Source of the DNA: Caprimulgus europaeus
Lineage: Eukaryota; Chordata; Aves; Caprimulgiformes; Caprimulgidae
Assembly: GCA_907165065.1 (NCBI GenBank)
Contig: OU015541.1
Span: 4,030,001 to 4,094,000, forward strand
Direction: 5' to 3'
DNA length: 64,000 nucleotides
The first letter of the stretch is position 1, and the number at the start of each line of letters is the position of its first letter. This document shows, piece after piece, positions 34,121 to 46,300 of the stretch. A model generated the notes under the pieces. It had not been told where the DNA came from. It saw nothing but the letters and a program-made list of their open reading frames with translations, and made no database searches. A program made the translations under genes and the position numbers.

Positions 34121-37041
34121 CTGGATGAAATAACAAAGACAGCAATCAATAAGTCTTGGACAAAAGCCATATGGATGTTTAAACAACTTTAAAGATTTGA
34201 GCCTGAAAGTTGCATAAATGTAATACCGCTGTCAATTTTGACAAGGGAGCTGCACACCAAAGGTTTGGGGAAAAGCCAGGAAAAGCATATTCCACATATT
34301 TTTAGCTATTTTTTCTCCTCTTTTATTCATGACAATTATCTAGAAATCATTGAAATTCTGACTTTTTGCCTTAGATGTGGAAGAACCTATATGCACAGAA
34401 AAATGCTGTTTACATGTTACTGCAATCCTAGGCTCCTTAAAGTACCCAAATTGTTCCATACTTGGGAGTCTCCCAGCCATTAATCACTTCTGAAAATGCT
34501 GTCTGCAAGCTCCCACATCGTGTTCTCAGTCCCTGTGACTGTGCACACCAATGCTCCCATGAAACATGAAGAACAGAACTGTTTGCTCCCTCTTTGTCCA
34601 ACCCTGCTGGCTTGACAAGGCAAGGCTGGGAATGCCCAGTGGGATGTTACCATTTCATACCTTGAGAACAACACCACAAACCGCACACAGCATGTGGAAT
34701 TACATGAAGCTCAGCTACAGAGCTGAGAACACAACAAAAGAGAGGTTAATATGTTGTCCTAGCAACCCTGACTATCTCTTTAAACCCAAATTTAATTTTC
34801 TGATCAAATGCTGAAAGAAGTTCTTGCAACAGCACGACTACGCCTGAAAGAAAGTGCAAGGTACAAATAAATTACCACCCCCCGCACCCTCACAAACTGT
34901 CTTGGCAGTGTAAAAGCGACGTGCATAAATTTTTCCCTAACAGGTCTATGAATACAACAAAGTGGTGGGAAGATAATAGAAATCTCGCAGCTGAGTGCAC
35001 GTTAGCATCTCTGCTACGGCAGCCGCGTGCTCGGGGGAGCCTGAGTGGGCTCAGTGGGATGCAGGAGGCCCCCGCTTTCCCCCAAACAGCCCCAATTTGG
35101 GAAGTGAAGGTGGTTTCCCAAGGGAAGAGGAGGCTTCACTCGTCAGGCAGAGGAATTGGGACGGGGCTGTGGGCTGCTCTCGCACTCCTCCCGCATGTGA
35201 CTTACCACTATTTCTTCCTCCCCTGACGCAGGAGGCTGACAAGACACCGAGCGTGTCGGTGCAGAATAATATCAGATCCCCTGGCTCTGAGAATCTCCTT
35301 TGCTGCCTTTGTCCAGATCATTACCGAGTTTGTACACTGTTTTCTTTGTACTGCCTCCACCAAACAGCCTGCTCCCGCTAAGGGCTAATAATGTCAGTTA
35401 TTACTAGACACTGCCAGGATTGATTCGTGCTGCACCTGCACTTCGGGAGCTGAAGGTCAGGGAATAGAGACAGTTTCATCTGTCTTTCCTCTCCAGGATT
35501 CACTGCTTGTTTAGGCTATTAGTAGCAAGGAAAACTGATTGGACTTGAACTGCTATAATCACTTAAAAGAGGTTCTGGGGACACTGTGAAAGTGCCCTCG
35601 TGCTGCACTCGGCGGTTTAGACAGGTTTTTGTGGGCCCAGTGGGTATTTGTAACAGGGACCCAAGCAGACAGGTATGAATCTCATTTTCATTAGCAAATC
35701 TGTGGATGAAAAAGAGTATATTAAAATCAAGCTTTGCGTGCACAACTGTGGTTTTAATGACTCACCAGTTCAATACCTGGAGTCCACAGTCTCCATTTTT
35801 AGAAAGCCAGCTCTTACCTTGCCAGGGGGACAGAGCTGAAAATTGAATTTATGTCAACGTCTGCGCAAATATATAGCTCAATTCAGGGAGTTCAAGCTCT
35901 AACCCACTACCTACATGCTTGTAGCTAGGCTCCAGCTAAGTGAAAATGTAGGAAGCCACCACTGGACTTCCAGCTTTGAGTCAGTGTGAGGTTCCCATCT
36001 TAGAAATTAAAAAGAAAGGGACAAAAAAAAAATGCTAACTTGGGACACACAGTTGCACCTCTGTCTCTATCAACATGTGTCTGCACAGCTCCAAATACAA
36101 CTGTGATGTGTCAGCTTAAAACCAGGATTTCACCCTTAGAGTTTTTCCTTAATAAAGGTTGAAGGAAAAAAAAAAACCAAACCAAGGTAGTTGCATTTTC
36201 CCTGCCTTTTTGCTCCCCGAAGCACGGGAGCTGGGAGGGTATCCCCAGCACCAATATATGGCTCAACTACAGCTCTAACCTGAGTGCAACCACCAAACAG
36301 CAAACCATCTCCCTCCAAGGAGCTAAAATGGGAGCATTTTAACCCAACTCAAGGAAGGGGAGAGTCTGTTAGTTCTTTGTGGACATTTTTCTGCTCTATT
36401 TCCTGCTGCATATAGTACCCAGATCCTATTGTGATAGAAACATTAGAAATGCATAGAGAGAGACAGAAACAGGGAAAAGGAGGCTGGATTTAAATATTCA
36501 CTGCTAAAGGCAATATATTTTATTTCCAGGAAATGCAGATAAACAGAAGCTCTCGAAGAAAGCTATGTACAGTTTAATAAAGTGTATGCTATAGGATGTG
36601 CTTGCAGCACTTTTATTAGCATTAATAGGGTCTAAGCTGTCTGTATGTAAATCATTGCAGATCTAGGAGATGAAATATATCATAAGACCCACACAACTTA
36701 CACAATTATACTACAAAAAATCCATGAGATATTACACTGCACTGAGCAAAACAAAGATGGGGGAAATATGTTGCAAATATTCAGCAATGACTCATTATTT
36801 GTTGTTAATTGCTGTCATTCTCCAATGGTTTGCCTGTTACCTGTACTTAATTCCATTTCCAGTAGGACAAGGATGTGAAGTGTTCAGAAAAATCATGAAA
36901 GAAGTAGCACTTGTCACAGAAAGTTACAAAGACCATCGACAACGAAGCACAGTACGTATTACTACCAGGGAGATATTCATCACACAAAGGCACATGCTTT
37001 TTATATTGGAAAGTGTAATTTTAGTACTCTTAATGAGATTT

Positions 37042-37071
37042 AAAAAAAAAAAAGTGTTTTTTTTTTTTTTT
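37042..37071 (+). repeat. A-tract / T-tract inverted pair (12 A, GTG, 15 T)
   Basis: Twelve A are followed by the three bases GTG and then fifteen T, so the two tracts can pair as a perfect 12-bp A:T hairpin in either strand. It lies in the intron 5' of exon A. Confidence 0.9.
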
Positions 37072-40000
37072 ACAGTAATCCTGTAACATTTGACCAAAGG
37101 TTTCATTTGCATAATTCCCAGGGTGCAATTTAGTAAATCTTGTTGAGAAGTTAAGAACATTATCTGAATACAATGTAAGGTTTACTTCTTTTGTTGAAAC
37201 TGTTCCTGGAGCAGTTTACCATACTAATACTACTACTATTACTAATAAAATCTCTATTCCCAAGGAACTCACTAGATCAGGAGAAAAAATTACTGGTTGG
37301 GGGAATTTACTGGCTCAAGAGAGGGTTGCTTTTTCATTCATTTATGCCTGGGAGGTGAGAAGACGGTAACATATCCGTATGATAATCTTCTGACTGGAGA
37401 ATACACACATGATTTTTTTTTTTTTCCAGTTATCTTTCCTTTTATAATACAGACAAGAGTTATGCAGGGTTCTGGGTTACAGAACAGATGGTAGAAAGAT
37501 AGTTTTCCTGAGCTGCATTTATACATTTTTTTACTCAGAGAACCCTTGGAAGCTTTGAGCTTCCCCAGTGCCAGGCAGGATACAACACTGTGTGTGATGA
37601 CATCAGCAAGATGAATGATGATGGCTGATGATTGTTCTAAGAGGAATTTGCTTGCAAAGCAGCTTTTACTCTAAAAAATCCTCTAGGATGGAGCTTAGGT
37701 TGAATTACTGAGGGAAAATGCCCCAGACAGAAAGGCAATTTACAGTGTGGAACATGTGATCCCCTGATCCTGTCCTATCTCACAAACACAGGTGAAATTT
37801 TCCTTGCAGGAACACTGGGACTTTGAGTATCCTCACCTACACTGACAGATACAAATGGACCATCTGGGAACTGTGGGACTGGCCACCAAAGCCACAGAAG
37901 GACCCTGCAGAGCTATGCACCAAACTCACATTGCCAGACCTCCACTTGGCTGTGGCAAGGACACGGGGCAGTCTGAGCTGGAAGCATTGATGCACCATCC
38001 AAAATGGAGCACAAGTGCTGCAGTCAGCATTAACATTTGCAACTCAGAACCAGATCATCAAGAGTCTGCCTCAGCTCAGAGCAATCCCAGGAACAGGAGA
38101 AATTGGTGCGATTTCACAGATGGGTATTTTCCACTGCAGGTTCTGATATAATAACTAAAATGTGTAAAAATGAACACTGCAACTCTTGAGATAATAAAGA
38201 GCTAAGCCCTTCAGAGCTGGCTTTCTCCTTTGCAGCAATGTCCCACTCAGATGGGCTTGAAAAGCAGCTCATTTGTGAGACAGGACTGCATCTTGCTTTT
38301 ACAGATAAAATCTCAGGGTTCGTGCATCTCCATCAGGATTGACTCTGTAGCTAAACTGTTCCTGCAAGTTTTACTGGCAAGCAAAATTTCAACTGATGAG
38401 CTCCTTTGAGGTGCCAGATTTTATCACTCTGTTTTGCTCCTGTTGATCCATATCCTTGTGCTCTTAGCACTCCCATTTCTCACTGCGGGGTTTTGAACTT
38501 ACTCATCCTAGCAGAGGACAGGAACAACCACAGATCCCATTGTGATGGATTGACTATGGAAAGCTGAATGGTCAGCAGACTGGAGGACACCTCTAAGTCC
38601 ATAAATTACACAGTTTTTGGAGCACAACATTGCCAGGAAAAAAGTAGCCCAATGGAGATTGTTTAGGTAGTAGTAAAGGAAGTGCCTGGAAGCCTCAGAA
38701 ACTGGGATTATAAGAAAAAGCTGAACAATGACAACTGAGCCTACAGAAGAGAAGACAGTGCTGTAACAACAGTGTTCCTGGACCTAATAAACTATATTTA
38801 AGGGATTTCACTCAGCTGTACATGGTCTGGGTTCTGCCCAGCACCGTGTGACAGTGTACGTAAGCGGCTGGGAATGGATCTAGAGAAAGCAAAGCAAGCC
38901 ATTTATACTCTGTTGCATTTTCTATCCATGGAGCAAACTAGAAAATAAATTTCCATTGAAGTTCTCCAACTTGCACTCTAACAGTATGGAATTGAGAATG
39001 CCCCTCAAAAACCACTTCATCTCCCAAGTCTCCCATAGAATACTCCGCAACATTTGCTCTAACATGACCTGGGGAGACTTAGACTTGATTTTTTTGTTTT
39101 ATAAAACCCATTATAATTATTAATGAACACATAAAATAATGTAAATGATAAGCAGTGTCTTTTATTATTAAGCTCTTAGCTATTCTGCCCATTAAGAAAA
39201 CCAAATTAAAATAATTGAAAACTATAATCTGTCATGCATTCAAAATGCTCCATAGAAATTCAGACAGGCAAACATATTCAAAGTCTTTAAATGAGCACAC
39301 TTAAGAGTCAGTCTAAGCATTCCAGGATTGGCTCATTAATTTTAGTGGAAATATTTTAATTCAGCTACTCTTACTGCTTATTGAAATCCTTGCTAAGGAC
39401 TTACTTATTTATTTTTAACTGAATCTGCAATATGTTTAAGAGTCATTTGTATAAAAGTTCTTCACTCTTATTTCACAGTTGTTTTAGAAGCCAGTAAAGA
39501 GACACATCTCTAGCCCTGTATTTCCAAACAAATTACTGTGTGCTGCTTAAAGAATTACATATGGTTTCCATAAATAGATGCAAAAGTCAAATGGACAGAG
39601 AAAAATTCCGAGTGATTTGGAGACCCAAGCAGGTTAAGGGGATATTTATTAATTTCTACTCCTTTTATCCCACTTGTCAATTATCCCAATCTACTTCCCA
39701 GAAAGAAAGAAAAAAGAAAACAACCCCAAAATCCTCTAAAATACTTCATCCATCTTCAGAGAAAACCATCTATTCTGTGCCTTGCCAAGAGGATGCTTTG
39801 ACACGGCAAGGGCAGCTATCACTGAATAAAAGGAATGTTTCCACTAACAGCAACACTGGGCTTACCGGCAGCCTGCAAGACTTTATCCACTCCTGGACAA
39901 AGCAACTATCAATTGAGCTAAGTTTCCCATGGCAGCAGTATTTGCAAACAAGGTTAAGTGGGAAAAGATCTCTATTGGCAAAGAAAGAAAGGATGGAAAC

Positions 40001-43000
40001 GGACATTTGTAATTGTGGATTTCTTTCTTCCCTCAACTGGGACTTGTTTCATCTCATGTGTAACTTTCTAAAAGCTTTGTATCTGATCTAAGCCAGATAA
40101 AGAGAAGACAAGCAAGCCTCTCCAGACTGAAATCCATCCTCCTGTCTTGAACACTTAAGCACACATCAAATTTCCTGGAAGAAGTGGTTTTCTCTTCCCA
40201 TACATGTTAAAGAACCAAGGACTACACTCAGACTAGACCCCCGATTTTCACATGGGTGACATTCACTGTAACAAATGCCACTCTTCCTGCAGTTACAAAC
40301 ATTTAGCTGCTATCATTACTACCAGGCAAGAGCTTAAGCTTCTTCCTCTTCTTTAACATCCAAATCCAAAGCCAAACTAAAAATGTTCCCTTTGTCCCAT
40401 AGGCTGGATGTCTCATGTTGTTGTCTCTGCTCCAGTTGAAATCTGCACAAAGTGATTTATAATGCATTTATTTTGATGATGAAACAGAGTGAAACTAGTA
40501 CGTCAGGGAGAATAAAGTTGTCATTTAAGTTATTGATATAACTGATGATGCAGACAGCATTAGGAAAAGAAATGAAACTATAAAGTGTTTGAAACCAAAA
40601 GAGAAGAACCTCTCACACACAACCAGCTTGTGCTCTGCCACCTGCAGAGGAACCTGTTCCTGGCCAGCTTGGCTGCTTCTTCCCAGGATGAGTTTGCTTC
40701 CTCTGCACCGACCCTGCGAGCGCTTGGCTGAGGCGCTTCACCAAATGCCCAGGTGCTGAAAGCTTCCAGCATTTCACAGGTTCTTTGGCCTTCACGCGGC
40801 TCCCTCTGTCCAAGGACTGTTCTCCAGCTCAGCAGCTCCCTTCAGGCCAATTAACATCCATGTGGATACGTTTCTCCAGAGCTTTCCCTATACCCATCAG
40901 TAGCTTTGATTGTCTTCGCTCCCCTCTTTCCCTTCCATTTTTTTTTAATGTTTACCAGGGTTTTTCTGCTCTACCTGGACAAAGATGTAACATTGAGCAG
41001 ATGGAGGTCAGGAGAACATAAATAAGGAGGCTGTAATGCAGTGGGAAAGAAAACTTCTGCCTGTGATTCTGTCCAATAACCATGTGTGACCCCATGCATA
41101 AGTACGGGATGAAAATGAACTTGTCAGACTCACAGTCCAATTCAAAACTCCCATTATTCTGCTTGAGATAAAAGCAAAATAACAATCCCTTCACCTAGGG
41201 AACCAAACCTTGTCCATGATCAGATGAGATGCTACAAACACAGAGTACCTGGTGTGCAGCAGTGAAACCAGGCTCAGGATCTGCTGTATTTTAACTTTGC
41301 TTTCCCACCTGCTGAAGCAAAGAATTTATGTTTTAGCATGAGTTGTCTGGACACAAGAGGACTGGATTTGCAGGATTCCTGAGGCCAGTCTGCTCTTGGA
41401 GTAACTCTTCAGTTGGGCCAAAGTCTTCAAGTAGCGATGGGACTGATGGCAGCTGAGATGATGCCAGCCCTGCCAGGTCTGTCTTTACCAGTGAAAACTC
41501 GCTAAATTGCAATTTGTTGTGTGGCCTTCCTGATAAAATAATTAAGCAATTTTCATTACTCGCTATTATGAAGGTCATGAAGCTAATGTGCCTGTACTTG
41601 GAACTGGCCAGTGCTAATGGATCTTCCACACCTAATGGTAATTGATATGGCAGAGTAATTTCTAAAGCAACATGTGCTTTTCTTCAAGCCTTTTGCAGCC
41701 GGTTCAGTTTTTAAGTACTCCACTGTGGAAATGCTGCAGACTGTAGCAAGGCGAGTGAGAGGGAGGAGAGCAGCTCTGATGGGAAAAGAAGATTTTTACA
41801 GATCAGCAGAATACGACCACGTGACCAACTTCTTATCACTGACAGCAGAAGCAACAAAACTCATTCTTACTACTCTTTCTGTTATCTCTCTTACAAGAGA
41901 GTAGAGTCTTCAGCGTAGTGACTGAGAGGCATCCCAAAGGACTTGCATCTGTTGCTATCGGGTGAATTCTGGCCCTGAAGAACTAAGGCTGGTTAACACT
42001 GTGCAAGATGCAAGTGGCTAATATTAAGTAACTGGGATTTGAAGCAGATGCACAAGCCCTCCTCTGCTGTAGAGGATGCTCCATGACAAAAGGTCAAAGA
42101 AAATAGCGCTGAGAGTTCAAAATACACTGTTCTTATTCCTGTTCTGACAGAGTCACGACAGGCAAGAGATCATCCTTCATAATCTATTTATGAAGGGCTA
42201 CACACTGTTATCCTTATGTAGGGCACCATCCTGCAGCACCTTCTTGCATCTGACCCTACTGCTGTCTGCTATGGCTGTTCCTAAATGAAGTCTGAGTCAA
42301 GAAAAATCAATCACAGGGGTGGGACTTCGTCCTCATTTCTTTTTGAAGTGTGTCTGCCCTGAATCCTTATACCGTGTCCACCTCAAGGCCAGCCCAACAA
42401 AGAGAATCCACCACCTTTCTGGGTAAAATTGAGCAGGAAACCTGAGTGTTCAGTGCAGAAGATAACCAAGGGTAGCAAATACTGACCTACGCAGGAGTAA
42501 CCTGATTGCTGTAACTAATGATCGAAGCCCTCAGCTAGTATAAATCACTGTAGACTCACTGACTTCAAACAGAGGCATGCTAATTCATTTCAGCTGAAAA
42601 TCTGGTCCATGGTGTTTAAAAATTAAGCTGCACAGCAGAAGAACAGGGGAGGAACGATCTTTGCACAACATCACCCAGCAATTTAACACAAGCAGCATTC
42701 CTCTTGGTAGGACAGGGAACTCGGACACAGGGAAAAAGTATTAATTGGAGAACAAACACACCTCTGTCCTCATGAAGGGAGTTTAGCTCAGACTCAAGGG
42801 AATCATATGATTGCTCTTTGTATGGCCTTTGCTTTTGTAAGGAGCTCTGCCTTTCCCAATCATGTACAGCCATGCACTGAAGTTGTGTTTTTCATGACAC
42901 CTGCAGATATTACTGATCATGGAGAAGTGGTGCTGTGGCACGATTGCGAATGCTAGTCTCAGCATAACATTAAGCTTTTGGACCTTTCTGCAAATAGCTA

Positions 43001-43312
43001 ACAATAGGAAACAACAATAAAACTCCCTAGGGTGTATATTTTGGAGAACAAAATCTGCTGAGGCTCATGTTTGAGACACTACTTTGGGAGGCTTGCAGAG
43101 CAGGATTTAAAGCGCTGCAGTTCTCAAAGTCTCTCTAATAAGTTTAATTATAGGCAAAACAAATCCTTTTGTTTGTTCTGTAGGGTAGATTGCATGGCAC
43201 AGTGTATATAGAAGGTATTTCAATGGTCAGTAAAGGGAACCACCAATTGTGAGAAGGCAGAAAATTAAGTTCTCCCTGTGCTCTACAGGAGCAAAACTAA
43301 TTGGCATCAGTG

Positions 43313-43365
43313 CAGGTTTAGACTCCATGATACTTAGGGGTTCCTTCCAACTTATGATTCTGTAA
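43313..43365 (+). repeat. Degraded CR1 3' terminal fragment
   Basis: Only the last 50 or so bases are recognisable: a gactccatgat block, a ggttccttccaact block and a final tgattctgta octamer-like end. These resemble the CR1 terminus in order and spacing. The fragment is short and diverged, so a chance match is possible. It is antisense to CDH4. Confidence 0.6.
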
Positions 43366-46300
43366 TTTACTGTCCACTGAACAAAGCCAGTAAGATGTGA
43401 CCTCAGTCCTAGGACTCATCCTCATATGTTAAGCAGACAAAATACTGGATCCTCTGTAACTTTTCCCTGATGGACAAATTCCACCCATGGATGGACACAT
43501 ATGCTTCCTTTTACAATGGGTAACAGCAGCTAAGCAGGACATCTGAGAGCTGCAACTTTCCAGCAACTGCAGATCAAGACTCAACATGAACTCTACAGTC
43601 ATAAAAATCCAGCACAGTAAGGGCAAACAGGCAGAAGTCAGGTATGTGTACCCCAGCCCACACCTCATGATCCAGCACCATGCCCACAGGCAGATGTCTG
43701 GTGTGCATGTGTACAGCTACATGCAGCTGAAGTGCAAAAACACTAAGGACTGGCTACACACACTGCCATGTGCACACCAGTTGCATTCCCCACCACCTAC
43801 AAGTGTTGAGCCTCCCACAGCCCCTCTCCCAAGCAGCTCTCTGCTGTCCCAGCCATCCCATCCCATCTTCCTGCATCTCAGAGGCTTTGCTAAGGGTCTC
43901 ACCAGCAGCTGCAGCTCCTGCACTTGGGCCCCACTTTTCAAAGGGACCTTGTACCTTTCCCTCTGGTGTGGGAGTCCTCAGACTCAAACACCCATCATTT
44001 CTCCAAGTCTGCTTTGTGCATTAGGGACGGGAGATTGCCTTCTACAAAATGTCAAACCCAGATGAACTCTGCTCATTTGGAATGAATTCACAGGGCTGAA
44101 GTTTTGGCAAGTTCTTCTCTTTCATTAACTGCACTTCTGTGCGGGTTAGATCTGAGACCCTTGATTACTTTGACTGGAATTCATGTTAGACTTTTCCATA
44201 TGACTTATTGATGTGCTTCCTGTCTGCACACTTTTAACACAAGAGGCAGACAGGCCTTCTCCAGAACATGGTGCCATGTTTTTTTTCTTTTTTTTTTGTT
44301 AAAGGCAGTCATTTCTGACATGTTTTGGAGCCTTTTTACATCTTACTTCCAATGATGGCACATTCCATTTCTGAATTTAACCTCTCAAAGCCAGTAACAG
44401 TTCTCAAAAGTCACAAGTATGGACACAACCACAAGCCTCCCACCCTCCAAAAACCCCAATAACAAAAACCTTGTCCACACAGATAGTTCTGTTGCAGAAG
44501 GCACTAAGCAGAGATGCCTGAACAAGCAGCTGAGCAGCCACACTGCAGATGTACTCATGCAAATACACCCAAATTCTGCCCAGACAGTTCAAAGGGCTGT
44601 GCTCATGTGCACCAGCACGCACGGCTCTGGTGCACCACGAGTGAAATGCACTGCGAGGTAGCCCGGAGCTTGATTAATGTTCCAAAGACCAGTTACTTTC
44701 CAGGATTTCAAAAGGCTCACTCAAAAGTCTTCCTATTACTAATAATTTACACGTGGGACACATTAATTTACTGATACCATTTGCCTTTCCAAGCACTTCC
44801 ACGATAGGTGTGAGGTGCAAACCACTCACTCAGATCTTCTGTGCAAATCTGCAGCCTGGTGGACTTGGTTAATAAGATGGTGGAGTTCACTCTGATCTGG
44901 GATTCCAGTGCTCAACTGCCTTTTTAATTGCAGATACTCAGACAGACATACTGAATCTCTTGTTTAATTTTTTTTGCAGCATTATTAATTGATAATTTAA
45001 TTTCCGATCTGGTGAATTACATGCAATTCCTTCACCATCAGTTAAATGGCAAGTTTAGAGCAGAATAGTTTAGGTAAGCAGATTGTCAGTGCTTATGGCT
45101 GTAAGACATAATTATGTACAGCCAACTGTGTAACGCGCTTGAAAAAATTATAAGCCTAGGCACAGAAATTAAAATTATTTCAAGATGAAGTTGTACAAAT
45201 ACAGCTGCAAAAAGCTGCAAAATCCTATTAATTTATCCCAACTGTAGTGGGTAGTGCAGCAGGGTTCCAGCCCCTGCCACCCTGCAAAAGAAAAAAAACC
45301 AAAAAACCCCCAAAGTTTAACTATAACACACAACACATCAAAGGCTGGATGTTTAAATCTAAACATGGCTCCAGAAAACTATTTCAGCTATTATTTATGT
45401 AGTCATAAACTTCTGGGTATCAGCTGGTAACTTGGCATGATGACTCCTCAGCGCGTCAGGGCAAACATTAAACGCTAAATTACCATATGTCAGCTTAGGG
45501 TAGTTAATAATTCTACCACATCTTGGACAACTTGAAGGCTTTTCTGAAACTGCTGTCAAATGGAATCTTCCCTTCGATCAATAAAGCAGCACAATGAAAT
45601 ACGCTATTTCTGGTGTCTGAAAGAACAGATTAGCAAAATACTGTAAATGCAACTGGCAGATTCTGACTCCATTTCTTAACTGGAGATCCCCAATATGCAC
45701 ATCAATACTTTCAACAAGGCCACCCACACGAGGAAATGGCACATACCTGTACCTCACCTATCTATTTCTCTGTTATGTGCACTTCTGGTTTGTCACTAAC
45801 CCCCCCCTTTACAACCCTAGAGCTGTGTGTTACCTGCAGATCTAACAGGCAGCAGTTAATTACGGGAGCAATGTTTGTTCCACACCGCTGGGTCTATCAA
45901 TCGCAGCTGGAGGAGTAAAATAGAGAAAGACTGCGAGCATAGAGAACCCGTCCGACCTTCCGCTTGTTTTCCAAGCTGTGCAATAGAGATATCTCTGGTG
46001 ATACTGAGAATAAGGCCAAATAAAGTAGGAAATGCAGAAATCTGCACACTGGGCTTTATTTAAAGGAGTAGTACCAATCCCAAATCGCATTTCTGCTGCC
46101 ACTTTTACTCTCAGTCAAGTACAGCTACAACAAACACAAGCTACTATGGAAGGAAAACAGAGTGGAAGGAAATCTTATTTCCTCTGTGCATTTGACAGCA
46201 TCAATGACACATTTCAAGATATTCAACATCAGCAAATGGGGGCCAGATCCTCAGTGCAATTGTGTTCTTGCCACAGCACCTGAAACTAAAGTCCAGTTAT

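Noticed and set aside
43586..44065. 159-codon plus-strand open frame rich in Ser, Pro and His
   Set aside because: The sequence is C-rich and stop-poor, frames on the other strand are also open, and no domain is recognisable.
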